NCBI GenBank assembly: GCA_949775045.1
Contig: OX459110.1
Coordinates: forward strand, 8,313,970-8,377,969
Length of the DNA: 64,000 bases
Direction of reading: 5' to 3'
Source: Metridium senile
Taxonomy: Eukaryota; Cnidaria; Anthozoa; Actiniaria; Metridiidae
Shown here: positions 42,851 to 64,000 of the stretch, piece by piece
Position numbering within the stretch: the first letter of the stretch is position 1
Layout: each line of letters begins with the position of its first letter
Translations under genes and position numbers: made by a program
Notes under the pieces: generated by a model
What the model saw: the letters and a program-made list of their open reading frames with translations, nothing else
The model's database searches: none
Told to the model about the DNA's origin: nothing

Positions 42851-43840
42851 AGCTTGAGTATCTGCACATGTGCGCATTACAAGTAATTCAGCCTGTAAAG
42901 CCTTTGACACATTTCTTCCCTTCCTTCTCGTTACTCGTCCCAGTTCCTTGCGAAAATCGTTCTTCATCAGCGAATATACAACCGGATTAACGGCACTGTT
43001 GCTTAGCAACAGTAACCTAGAAACTAACACAACAACTTTAGGTACAGTGCAGATATCAAAGTAATCACAAACCCCTCGATAGATGGTTAATAGATAGCAT
43101 ATAACGAACAATATAATTACAGTGCCCAGTACATGTACAAAAGATTTCTCGTGGGGGGAAGGGTGAGTCTTTGGTAGAGACATACTCCCATGGCTGTTCA
43201 TGTTAAAACTTAAACTCTTTTCCACCTTTAGAGTCTTCCTATTATGCTTTCGTGCAATCAGAAAGATTCTTAAATAAATCAAAAGCATTGTTAAACATGG
43301 CAGTATTCCGAAGACAAAGATTTGTAACGCGCGTAAAATTGTCTCTCCATCCTTGCGGGCTTCCTGTGTCAAGTCATGGATTACAACTAAAGGGAGTATC
43401 TGCATAAGACTGGGCACTAGCCATCCAAGAGACACGATTACGATCACAGTTCTAGAAGTCATGAACGAGGAATACCGTAAAGGCGAAACAACGGCAATGT
43501 ATCGATCTAACGTCAGCGTTATCAGATTCCCAATGCTCGCGCACAAGAAAAAATCAATGAAAATCTCCGCGATGAAAGTGTTACAATCAGTGATAAAAGT
43601 GCATATGTAAGATGATGGAATGACTGTCAATCCCACTCCCATATCAGCGAGTGATAAAGATACGATAAATATATTTCCTGCAACACGTAGTCGGCTTCTA
43701 GTTAGGACTAACCACACCACTAAGCTGTTACCGAAGACTATGAGAAGACCAATAACACCCATGATGATCCAGTACACTAGATCGGTATTAGCGAGTCGTG
43801 AAAAAGTTCCATTTGAAGTGCGATTGAATGTTCCATTCAT
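42827..43840 (-). CDS. Class A (rhodopsin-like) GPCR, orphan, single exon
   Basis: 337 codons from ATG at 43840. A short extracellular N terminus carries three N-x-T glycosylation sites (NGT, NRT, NGT). Seven membrane segments are visible. TM1 has GNSLVVW, TM2 has LSLAD (Asp2.50), TM3 is followed by DRYIAVVSPLRY (DRY motif), TM4 contains SLGWLVPS, TM5 has the Pro of GILPC, TM6 reads FVICYLLTIYRG and TM7 has NSAVNPVVYSLMKNDFRKEL (NPxxY). The usual CWxP switch in TM6 is absent, as seen in several cnidarian-type orphan receptors. Cysteines before TM3 (CTFITDC) are present. Intronless, as is common for expanded cnidarian receptor families. Ligand unknown. The last three codons and stop lie in a repeat. 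Confidence 0.9.
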   Translation of the reverse strand: MNGTFNRTSNGTFSRLANTDLVYWIIMGVIGLLIVFGNSLVVWLVLTRSRLRVAGNIFIVSLSLADMGVGLTVIPSSYICTFITDCNTFIAEIFIDFFLCASIGNLITLTLDRYIAVVSPLRYSSFMTSRTVIVIVSLGWLVPSLMQILPLVVIHDLTQEARKDGETILRALQIFVFGILPCLTMLLIYLRIFLIARKHNRKTLKVEKSLSFNMNSHGSMSLPKTHPSPHEKSFVHVLGTVIILFVICYLLTIYRGVCDYFDICTVPKVVVLVSRLLLLSNSAVNPVVYSLMKNDFRKELGRVTRRKGRNVSKALQAELLVMRTCADTQATTVLTRL

Positions 43841-45212
43841 GATAATTCCTTTGATTTGTTAATTTCTCAAAATCCAAGTTCTTTTTGTTTTAACTGATTT
43901 ATATATATATTTTGTTGCTCGATTTTGTTTAAGATTTAGAATGTTCCATTGATGATCATTCGTACGGTTTCTTAATTTCTGCCGATCGATCTGATCCAAT
44001 TTAATTTTAATCGGATTTAATATTTTTGAGTTTGTTGCTTGATTATGTTTTCAATCATCAAAACGTTCCATTTACGATCATTCGTTCCAATTTTGAACTA
44101 TATCCCTAAATGAGTGCTCGACGTGTTTTTGGCTTTACTAGTAATATAAGTTTGTTTGTTCACATTTGTAGACTTTTCGTGGGATGAATATTCATAAACT
44201 ATCCATATCATTACTGACAATTTGTCGGATCCTATGATTTTTAGTTGGATTTTGATTTCAAATGATCATTTGTTCCGTTTGTTGATTTTTTGTTACGACG
44301 TGAGCTGTCGATCGTTAATTCGATTCGTTGATTTCAGATTACATGTATACAGTTTGGGACATCCTTGAGATGATCGTTTGTTCTTTTTGGTTGTCACGCA
44401 CGGTCTCGGCTTATACCAGTTGAAGTTGATATACGTACTGCTACTGGTGCTGCTAACGATGATGATGATGATGGTTGACGTCGATTGATGATTGAATCTT
44501 TAGTGATCGCTATTTTCTCTGATATTTACTTCTGATCAGTTTTTTGATTCTTTCACTAGTAGTGAGCGCCCGGCACTATATATAAGCGCGATAGCAGGCA
44601 CAGCTGAACAAAAAGAACCTGTTTGCTGCTTAATTTAACCGCTTTTCTTGGCGGGTAATTCTAGCAATGATCAAACCTTCCATTTTCCAATTAGGAAAAA
44701 CTATGATTAAATTATTGGAGAACTCTTTCAATAGAAACCTTCTCATTCCCCTAATAGGCCTTTCAAATTATCTACGCAATTCACCTTGCATATCATTGAT
44801 CCTCCAATGACGCTTGACAATCGTTCCATTCGCTTGTATATTAATTTCCGATTACATGTTCCTGAATAACGATCAAGTGTTCGTTACAGTAATACATTGT
44901 ATATTTCAATGTGTTTTTCTTTTGGTTCCTTTGTCTCAGCACTGTAAATATAGATATAAATCCGCAGTTTTCTTAAATCCCGAAGTCAATACCTTCCGGC
45001 GTTTACAACTGATGCAATGCTAATTGATCAAACGTCCCATTTAGCATTAAATGTTCCATTTACACGATTAAACGTTCGATTTCATCCACACACAAATGAT
45101 ATTCTCTGCTTCAATACTTTCTCTGCTTTGGATTGTCCAGGCAAAATTGAATTATATCAGTATCTAATAAAAATGATTTGATGTTAATTTCACTGGTGAT
45201 CAAACGTTCGAT
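43806..45212. repeat. Dispersed GTTCCATT motif cluster upstream of and into the GPCR gene
   Basis: Exact GTTCCATT at 43806, 43830, 43943, 44064, 44823 and 45053. Near versions (CGTTCGATT, CGTCCCATTT, TGTTCCGTTT, CCTTCCATTT) lie between and beyond, often next to ATGATCATTCGT or TGATCAAACG. The first two are inside the coding frame, where their complement AATGGAAC makes the repeated Asn-Gly-Thr. Confidence 0.6.
44577..44585 (-). promoter_or_regulatory. Possible TATA element for the GPCR gene
   Basis: TATATATAA, flanked by GC-rich GAGCGCCCGGCAC and GCGCGATAGCAGGC. It would place a start site near 44550 and a leader of about 700 nt. It reads on either strand, so the assignment is tentative. Confidence 0.3.
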
Positions 45213-46103
45213 TGATGTGTGGGAAATCACAAGATGGTCTCTCTATACATGTAATAGATGGACCCCTTTTTAGTGTCAATACAGCTGGTTCGATGTGGCA
45301 AGTTTGTTCGCTTTTAAAATCAAAAACAAATAAAAGGAAAATAACTACGAAATTTGATTATTTTAATTGGAAGTTGGTCGGATTAACACATGTACATCTT
45401 TCATTGCCGACCACTGACCACTCGAGGCATTGCTTCGCTCATTAATCAGAATATGACAAAACTTAGTACAAAAAAATACTTGCTAATTTAGTCATTAAAA
45501 AATTAGTTGTTGCCAATCTGAAATTGCAATAATTTGGATGCTATAATAAAAACTCTATATTAAACGATGGATGGATGTCTTTGAGAGTATTAGTGTAATT
45601 AGGGTGGTGGGCACCTATATTTATAGATTATTCACAACGAAAATGAAAAAAAAATTACAGCGATTCAGTTTACCCGAACCGTGCCCCGTGCCTGAGTTTT
45701 TTTATTACTTTTTTAACCAATATGGTCGAACATTTGGTGAATTCCTTCCCTTAATTTGTTTTCCTCTCTAGCTAGCTTTCTTCAGTTATCCTTTTCATTC
45801 CCCCCCCCCCCCCCCCCTTTCTATAACTTATATTTTCTTAATAGAAGTAAATTACCATGTATCCTGGTTTCTCATCTATTTTCAAATTATATTTTCTTGC
45901 TATTCAACTTTTCCCCGCTACTGATTTCTTTCGATTCTAGCAGTTTTCTCAGTTCTATTCCCAATTTTACAGTGTTTTTATCCGCATATATCATGCAGTT
46001 GCTATATTCATGTTGACAGTAATCATTTAATAATGACACAACAATTCCTAATTCAGTATTAAAGAGACATCAAGTAAACAATTCAATTAAATGTCTTAAT
46101 CTT

Positions 46104-46456
46104 GTGACGATTTCTCTTTCCACCTCTTCATCTTCTATATCTCTTTTATTATTAGGCTTTTGTTTTCTCTTTTTCCCTTGTCCTTCCTTATTTTTTTAAC
46201 CCTGTTTATTCAGTTTTCTTTCTAACATTTCCCCGCTTGCCCATTTCTACACTGTTTGAACATAATACAGTGCGAATCAAAAAACCGTTTCCACCTCTTC
46301 ATCTTCTATATCTCTTTATTATTAGGCTTTTGTTTTCTCTTTTTCCTTTGTCATTCCTTATTTTTTTAACCCTGTTTATTCAGTTTTCTTTCTAACATTT
46401 CCCCGCTTGCCCATTTCTACACTGTTTGAACATAATACAGTGCGAATCAAAAAACC
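46104..46456 (+). repeat. Tandem duplication, about 178-bp unit
   Basis: Two adjacent copies beginning TTTCCACCTCTTCATCTTCT and ending ACAGTGCGAATCAAAAAACC. That ending is also the left terminus of the hairpin at 46449-46646, so the duplicated block includes the element's end. Confidence 0.85.
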
Positions 46457-46646
46457 GTGGGCACCTAGAAATATTTTAGAAATCGTTTATTGTTCGTATA
46501 ACAACTCAGAAACATCACCGCAAGAAGTTTGACTGATGTGTAGTAGTAAGCTTTTTGTATTTAGAGTTGTTTGTGAGTTGTTCAACGAACAATAAACGAT
46601 TTCTAAAATATTTCTAGGGGCCCACGGTTTTTCGATTCGCACTGTA
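46449..46646. mobile_element. Hairpin MITE (ACAGTGCGAATC ends)
   Basis: Left ACAGTGCGAATCAAAAAACC with AGAAATATTTTAGAAATCG; right CGATTTCTAAAATATTTCT, then GGTTTTTCGATTCGCACTGT. The middle arms CGTTTATTGTTCG / CGAACAATAAACG also pair. Confidence 0.85.
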
Positions 46647-46850
46647 AAATTATGCAACGCATGTTCTGTTTTTTTGAAATTAAAGACATTATTGCACAAC
46701 ATTGCATGCCATTACGTTGTCCACGAAAAGTAGAGATGTACGCTACAACAAGTGATCATGATTCTTTGTTTTCAGCAGTTGAAATTTCAATTTTTAACTG
46801 TATAATGAGTAACAGTGAACATGGAATAAGAATAATGAAATATATCTTAG

Positions 46851-47039
<189 letters not shown>

Positions 47040-47639
47040 GAATATTTATTTATATTGACAATTAAATGCGAACTTTCGTGGTGTCACGTGACATTTCTTT
47101 TTATTGTCTTTTTGGGTGGACACTATTAATGACATTGACCAGTGTATTATAAAAAAAAATAAAAAAAGATTAAACCACTGTACTTGCAAAAACACACAAA
47201 ATAAACAATTTAATGCAGTGTCCAAACAGTTAAAAGCATTTTAAAGATTTAAGGCGCCAGGTCTCTATGAGAACCTTTTATTCCATTAGCTATGTGCCTA
47301 CGTACATCTATGAATCTGATTACTTGAGCTGCCTGTGGAACTGATTCAAGACTCAAAATGCAATTTCTCGATTAATCATATATTGTGCATTTTTGCATTC
47401 ATTATGTAAAATTAGATTGACTACGGATTAGAGAAAATAATGAAATATAAATTGCCTCGTCATTTGGCTTCAGATACATTCATAAGTTTGTTCGTCTTTT
47501 TCACGTGAGGGTGTTACAAATGGACTGCTGCTCAAAATTACTGCGTTCCTTATATATGTTAGATAGACCTAGAGACGTACTAAAGGATGTCGGTAATATG
47601 AACATAATTTGTTATATATTTCACTTTTTTTTTCCAAGA

Positions 47640-47822
47640 AATATTTATTTCATCATCTACCACTGCAGCAAATTGATATCGTCATAAAACACAAACGCGT
47701 ACAAACAAAATATGCTATGAATAGATAGATAACAAGAGAAGAAATACCGACATCCTTTGCAGGCTTCAGAGTGTGGACTGTAGCTTTGACTGCGACAACG
47801 ATTTTTGAAATAGGTGTATTTG
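47640..47822 (-). mobile_element. Isolated terminus of the 50885-51553 element family
   Basis: The inverse of the left end of 50885-51553 (GACAACGATTTTTGAAATAG, CAGAGTGTGGACTGTAGC, AACAAGAGAAGAAATAC). The other end is missing. Confidence 0.7.
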
Positions 47823-47906
47823 AATACTGAAATCTACTTCAGCCAGTGTCTATTAATATGTGTATCTAGCACATAGAGTATCCGCTAGAAGAGCGTCTAG
47901 TTTTAT

Positions 47907-48092
47907 CACAGGCAGCCCAAACTCATTATTTGACAAGATTGAAAAATAAAATCACAAAATGAAAAATAAAAAAAACCTAAAAAACGTTATTTACGAGTTT
48001 ATTAACGATTAAAAAACACATAAATTGTATCTTTTTCATTTTGTAATTTTATTTTTCAATGTTGTCAAATAATGAGTTTGGGCTGCCTGTGG
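47907..48092. mobile_element. Hairpin MITE upstream of PAH copy 2
   Basis: Ends CACAGGCAGCCCAAACTCAT / ATGAGTTTGGGCTGCCTGTG, continuing as ATTTGACAA and AAAATAAAATxACAAAATGA inverted. It ends 278 bp before the start codon at 48370. Confidence 0.85.
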
Positions 48093-48320
48093 TTTTATTA
48101 AATTAAATGCCATTATTTGCCAACCTTCTCAGGGCAACCCTTGAAAGGAAATCATTACATATAATTTAATTTTGTACTTATTGTACTTTTCATTAACTTA
48201 ACGTCTTTTGACAAAATACTCTATTTGAAGAAATGTCCCTGGAGGTCCATTTTTGATAGGGGCTGTCTGGACCATCATAATAAATCCCGTCCCCCAGGCA
48301 CACCCCCAAAGTACTTATAT

Positions 48321-48356
48321 CACGTGGTTTAGATCACAACGTCGAATCATTTGCAT
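48321..48356 (+). promoter_or_regulatory. Candidate promoter motifs of PAH copy 2
   Basis: A CACGTG E-box (48321-48326) and an ATTTGCAT octamer (48349-48356) lie 49 and 21 bp before the predicted start codon. Short motifs occur by chance, so this is only a pointer. Confidence 0.25.
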
Positions 48357-48369
48357 TTCGCTGAAAAAC

Positions 48370-60284
<11,915 letters not shown>

Positions 60285-61160
60285 AAAAACACTCGACTTA
60301 ATTTAATCAATAACAATAATAATAACATGCAATAATATATTGATGGGCACTATAATAGGTAAATCAGTTGTTAACCTAATACACTTTAGTAGCTCAACAT
60401 CATGGTTTTCGTTAAGAATTTGAATTGTACATTAACTGCAAATAATAGTGTTCTTCCTGGCTGAAAACATTTGGTGTCTTTTTTAAGACTGAAGGCATTA
60501 TTTATGTTAGTTTTTTTTTTTTGTCTGTCTGTTTGTTTGTTTTTGTTTTGTGTTTGTTTGTTTTTTGTTTGTTTATTTTGTTCTTTTGTTTGTTTATTTG
60601 TTCGTTCTTTGGGTTTTGTTAATTGTTTGTTTGTTCGTTCTTTGGGCTTTGTTTGCTTGTTTGTTCGTCTGTCTTCGTTAAGTACTTGTATCTACTATAC
60701 TTGCTTTTGCGTTTGTAAATCTGACGGTTTGTGAAACTTCATCTCTTGGCAATGAAACAACCTTTTGCAGTCAAAAACAGACAGACACAAGAAAGCAATT
60801 TGAATAGAAGCTACTAAGGTCTGTTTGACTAATATCTGTTTGCAGTACCATCTTTCGTAAAGTAGTTTTGTAATAGATGTAACATACTTTTAAACAACCT
60901 CATCACTTTAAGATATATCTATTTAGTATGGACTGGTACGGGTTTTCTATATAAGGGGTATTAAATTGGTATACCACTTCTAGAATATTTATATGCAATA
61001 TGTAGACGCTGAATACTAAGTAGGCTGGCAAATCTTCATTATAAGTTAGTTGGTATTTATTGGTGCGAAGAGTTAATAACAGTTGCAATCATTAGACCTC
61101 TTTACCTCCCTATGGAAATTAGCTATTTCAGACAAGTTGAACGTGGCATTCTCTTGAGAA

Positions 61161-61497
61161 AAGTCCTTTTCACAGTTCCGTTCAGTGACCACGAATAATA
61201 GTTCCAAGTCGAGGTTCGCATTGTTGCGCATAGCAAAACTAATTTATCATGCGCAACCACAGGGAGCCCAAGCTCGTCAGTCTTTTTTGATGTAGATAGT
61301 TGTGTATAACTGTTTTCTAGTCTGTGACCAAGTTCTAGCTCAATGTATATTTGAGGCACAGCGAAAGAATATTTCGCGACTCCATGCATTTACTGTAAAA
61401 CATCACAAGTGACGAGCTTTGTCTCCCTGTGGCGCAACAACGCGAACCTCGACTTGAAACTCATTCGTGGTCAATAAACAGAGCTGTGAAAAGGACC
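61161..61497. mobile_element. Inverted-repeat element
   Basis: AAGTCCTTTTCACAG, GACCACGAATAATAG and AAGTCGAGGTTCGC at the left are mirrored as GCGAACCTCGACTT, CATTCGTGGTC and CTGTGAAAAGGAC at the right. Confidence 0.8.
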
Positions 61498-62538
61498 ATT
61501 GTTCTTTTATGATGAACATAACATTTACATTTGAAATAATTAACTCCCAAGAATAGCATCACAAGATCTCAAATGGATAAACAAACAAGGAAGGTAAAGA
61601 GGTCTGGTGTAATATCTTTAAATAAAATGACGATAACTGCTGGTTGAATTATTAATAAAACATATAGGTGTTGGTAATCCATTGGTTTTCTTTGAAACTG
61701 TCTAATTGTTAGTACCGATTACCGCAAGACAATGAAACTTACATAAAGTTTTCAAGTTTATTACAAGTTTACGATCTATTTCCACTATAGAATGCGTCAA
61801 CATGCTTCCCTTTCCACTACGTTCACATGTTCACTTCTATTCTTATCAATTGCAATATTACTAATTGCCCAGTCTTCTTATAAAACAAACTTTTTTGCAA
61901 ATATCAGTTTATTCTCCCTTTTTTCTATCATACACAATTCTAATCTCTGGTCTTTGAAATACAGATCAAGGCAATTGGTATACTTATAATCCTGTATATC
62001 GGAGAGAAGGTTTTGACGCACGCCAACTCCGATATTGCTACATATAAATTAATAGTTCTATGTATATTGTGAACATGTATTCACTTTATTAGGGTTTTTT
62101 TGGTTTGTTTTTCACTTTTTGTGTGTTTTTAAAGTTATTGTTAATTTGTTTTGTGTGTTTGTAGGTGCTTGGGTTTCGTTTTGGAGTTGGGGACGGCTGA
62201 CTTTTTGGCTCCAAAACCTTGTGGAAATAATGCCTGAAAAATAAGGAATGTGTTAGCTTTTAAAGACTTGCGTTTATTGGCCATATGGAGTGGAGACAAA
62301 AATTGAACATTTTGCTGATTTTCTTTCGTTGTTTTAGTTTTATTAGTCTAATTTATTGCATTTCAGGGTAAGAATATCGGGTATGCCGATCGGGATATTT
62401 TTAAATGTACCCCTAAAAGATTCTGGAAGTCCTTAGAAAGTGGATGGTACGGACGATTTTTTATCCCCAAAGAGACACAAAATGGAAAAAGCGAGGCTAT
62501 CAGTATATTATGAAAACCGATGTCGTAAAAAAGGCTTT

Positions 62539-62796
62539 GTATACACCAATTTCAAAAAACGTCAGAAGGAGATCTGAACCTGCAATCTGAGACCAAAATG
62601 AATCGGCTGGGGTACGGGAGTTTTTTCTCATTAAAAATTCGTTTGCGTGCATGCACTTTCTAGCTGGCTTCGGATATGGCGATGGTTAAGATAAATCTGA
62701 AGGTGCTAAGCGCAAAAAAACAGGGCCAATTCATTTCGGTCTCAGATTGCAGTTTGCAGATCTCCTTCTGACAACGTTTTTTGAAATAGGTGCACA
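62539..62796. mobile_element. Hairpin MITE of the TATACACCTATTTCAAA group
   Basis: GTATACACCAATTTCAAAAA, then GTCAGAAGGAGATCTG, GCAATCTGAGACC and GAATCGGCTGG, inverted on the right (CAGATCTCCTTCTGAC, TTGAAATAGGTG). Confidence 0.85.
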
Positions 62797-62982
62797 CAAA
62801 TCCGATTTAGGATACTTTTGAAACCGCATACTTTTTGATGGCCTATCGTCCACACGAATCCAGTGAATCCGGTCACCGAAACTGCATACTTTTACTTGAG
62901 TCCTCCGGATACGCGGATTCGTGTGGACGCAAATATTTCTATGCGGTTTCAGCCGGATCGGATTCGTGTAGACGAGGCCTAA
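62797..62982. mobile_element. MITE, free copy of the inner element nested at 28907-29112
   Basis: Shares ACCGCATACTTTTTGATG, ATCCAGTGAATCCGGTCAC, ACGCGGATTCGTGT and GATCGGATTCGTGTAGA. It abuts the previous hairpin directly. Confidence 0.8.
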
Positions 62983-63094
62983 AACTGAACACTCACAATA
63001 CTGTTTTTCTAAGTCAGTTTCAATTTTGACACCTTTAATTTAAAAATACAATAACTAATAAAATCGTTGATTTTTTACTTTTAAGATATCTAGA

Positions 63095-63239
63095 TAGAGT
63101 GCATTTAGTAAAACCGTGAAACACAAGTAATATTATTTTGTACTATTTTATGCTAATTCTATTGTTTTCTATTGTTCAACAAGCACTATTTTCCACAATT
63201 TAGTAATTAGTGTTTCACGCTTTTACTGAATGCACTCTA
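63095..63239. mobile_element. TAGAGTGCA-type hairpin MITE, member 3
   Basis: Left TAGAGTGCATTTAGTAAAAC with CCGTGAAAC; right GTTTCACG, then TTTTACTGAATGCACTCTA. Confidence 0.8.
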
Positions 63240-63343
63240 CGACGAAAATACCCGAAACTATTATTTGCGTGATACTTTTGTTGACGTTGTTCTTTATTTT
63301 TTTTCCCTGTTTTTTGTTTGCCTGTATGTTTTATAACACTTAC

Positions 63344-63480
63344 CGAGAGGCCCTTTTGAGACATTTGAGGAACATAATTGGCAAAGTTTCTAAAAGGGGC
63401 TTCTGAGGTAGCCTGGCCTTGTCCATACATGGTGAGGGGTGGTCCGGAGGAGGGAGGCTGGTAATTGGATTCTGCAGATT
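63344..63480 (-). CDS. Single coding exon of an unrecognised gene, continues to the right
   Basis: On the - strand, acceptor TTCATTCTACAG and donor GTAAGTG bound 137 nt, open in the frame ESAESNYQPPSSGPPLTMYG, then QGQATSEAPFRNFANYVPQM, then SQKGLS. Pro/Ser/Gln-rich and low in hydrophobics, like a linker or tail exon. Entry phase: one base from the previous exon; exit phase 0. Upstream exons must lie beyond 64000. A downstream exon was not found in the window. No family recognised. Confidence 0.5.
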
Positions 63481-63802
63481 CTGTAGAATGAAACAATAGC
63501 AAACTAATTTAAGAAAAACGTTATCGAAATCTTTCTTTTTTTTGATATATTGATAAAAATCAATCAACATATATTCGTGTTTAAGTTGACGCACACCGTC
63601 GCCAGAGATATTTGAATTAAATTCATTTATTTTTAGATTTTGTTTAAAAGCACTTTCCGACGTGAAACTTTGCATACACCTATATCGAAAAGATCTGTGA
63701 TCGGAAAACGTGTAAAATTGTTACTAGTCGTTTAACGTTGACAGTAAAATGGGGACCATTCTTCGAGTCGTCTTGAATAGGGTATGAGTTTTGTACACCA
63801 GG

Positions 63803-63936
63803 GGCCAGTTGTACGAAGCCTGGATAAAGTTAACCACTGGATAGGAGTTATTTAGTGTATAGAATTTGGATAGGTTTTGCCGTTGGATAGGGATTTAACC
63901 GGTGGATAGCGCTATTCAGGCTTCGTACAACTGGCC
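63803..63936. mobile_element. Short hairpin MITE (GGCCAGTTGTACGAAGCC ends)
   Basis: GGCCAGTTGTACGAAGCCTG and its inverse CAGGCTTCGTACAACTGGCC, with TGGATAG words repeated inside. About 134 bp. Confidence 0.9.
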
Positions 63937-64000
63937 ACTGATCTAAGACACTTGATCGAGGTCGAATGTATTAAGCTTAGGTTATAAATATGGTGAGGTT

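Larger units (their letters stand above)
60285..63343. other. Spacer downstream of PAH copy 2
   Basis: A TTTG-rich run at 60510-60670, hairpins at 61161-61497, 62539-62796 and 63095-63239, and a MITE at 62797-62982. The stretch 61500-62500 is plain AT-rich DNA in which I see nothing firm. Confidence 0.6.

Noticed and set aside
42870..43862. + strand ORFs under the GPCR
   Set aside because: Antisense shadows of the receptor gene.

Overview
This is eukaryotic, AT-rich, repeat-dense genomic DNA from an invertebrate animal. Genes are split by GT-AG introns, but the predicted receptor and the fucosyltransferase are single-exon, and introns and spacers are packed with small hairpin transposons, LINE tails and AAT microsatellites. 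The coding content fits a cnidarian, perhaps an anthozoan such as a sea anemone. That placement is inference from style and from my general knowledge of these families; no marker in the window proves it.

Left part (1-17.8 kb). The C-terminal catalytic half of an M13 (neprilysin/endothelin-converting-enzyme type) zinc metallopeptidase lies on the + strand in nine exons (175-12268), with its N-terminal part outside the window. Its intron 4 holds the most striking object here: a 6,182-bp, almost perfect palindromic transposon (2992-9173). It has 2.69-kb inverted arms, 5'-AG...CT-3' ends and a 6-bp AACGTT target duplication. Each arm carries the same zinc-finger gene, and a 794-bp spacer carries an acidic-headed protein of unknown function. 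The geometry is what I would expect of a non-autonomous Polinton/Maverick relative, but no polymerase or integrase is present. The same intron also carries an antisense, intact last exon of a Gq-type G-protein alpha subunit. A single-exon GT10 (alpha-1,3-fucosyltransferase-like) gene follows on the - strand (14236-15483).

Centre and right (17.8-60.3 kb). Two complete 14-exon phenylalanine-hydroxylase-type genes stand head to head. Copy 1 (- strand, 36391 to 17792) encodes 463 aa and copy 2 (+ strand, 48370 to 60284) encodes 445 aa. All shared internal exons have identical lengths and phases. They differ completely in exon 1, and copy 1 has changed several otherwise conserved active-site residues while keeping all three iron ligands. 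Between them lies an intronless class A GPCR (- strand, 42827-43840). Copy 1 introns contain a broken Ty3/gypsy relic with a second element inside it, and a foldback element (33141-34905) whose arms are tandem repeats. A second foldback of the same architecture (36642-37826) sits about 250 bp upstream of the copy 1 start codon.

Right end (60.3-64 kb) is mainly hairpin elements plus one coding-looking exon on the - strand (63344-63480) from an unrecognised gene continuing off the window.

No rRNA, CRISPR or functional tRNA gene was seen; one tRNA-derived SINE is likely. All exon boundaries were deduced by eye from splice signals and reading-frame continuity, without transcript data.
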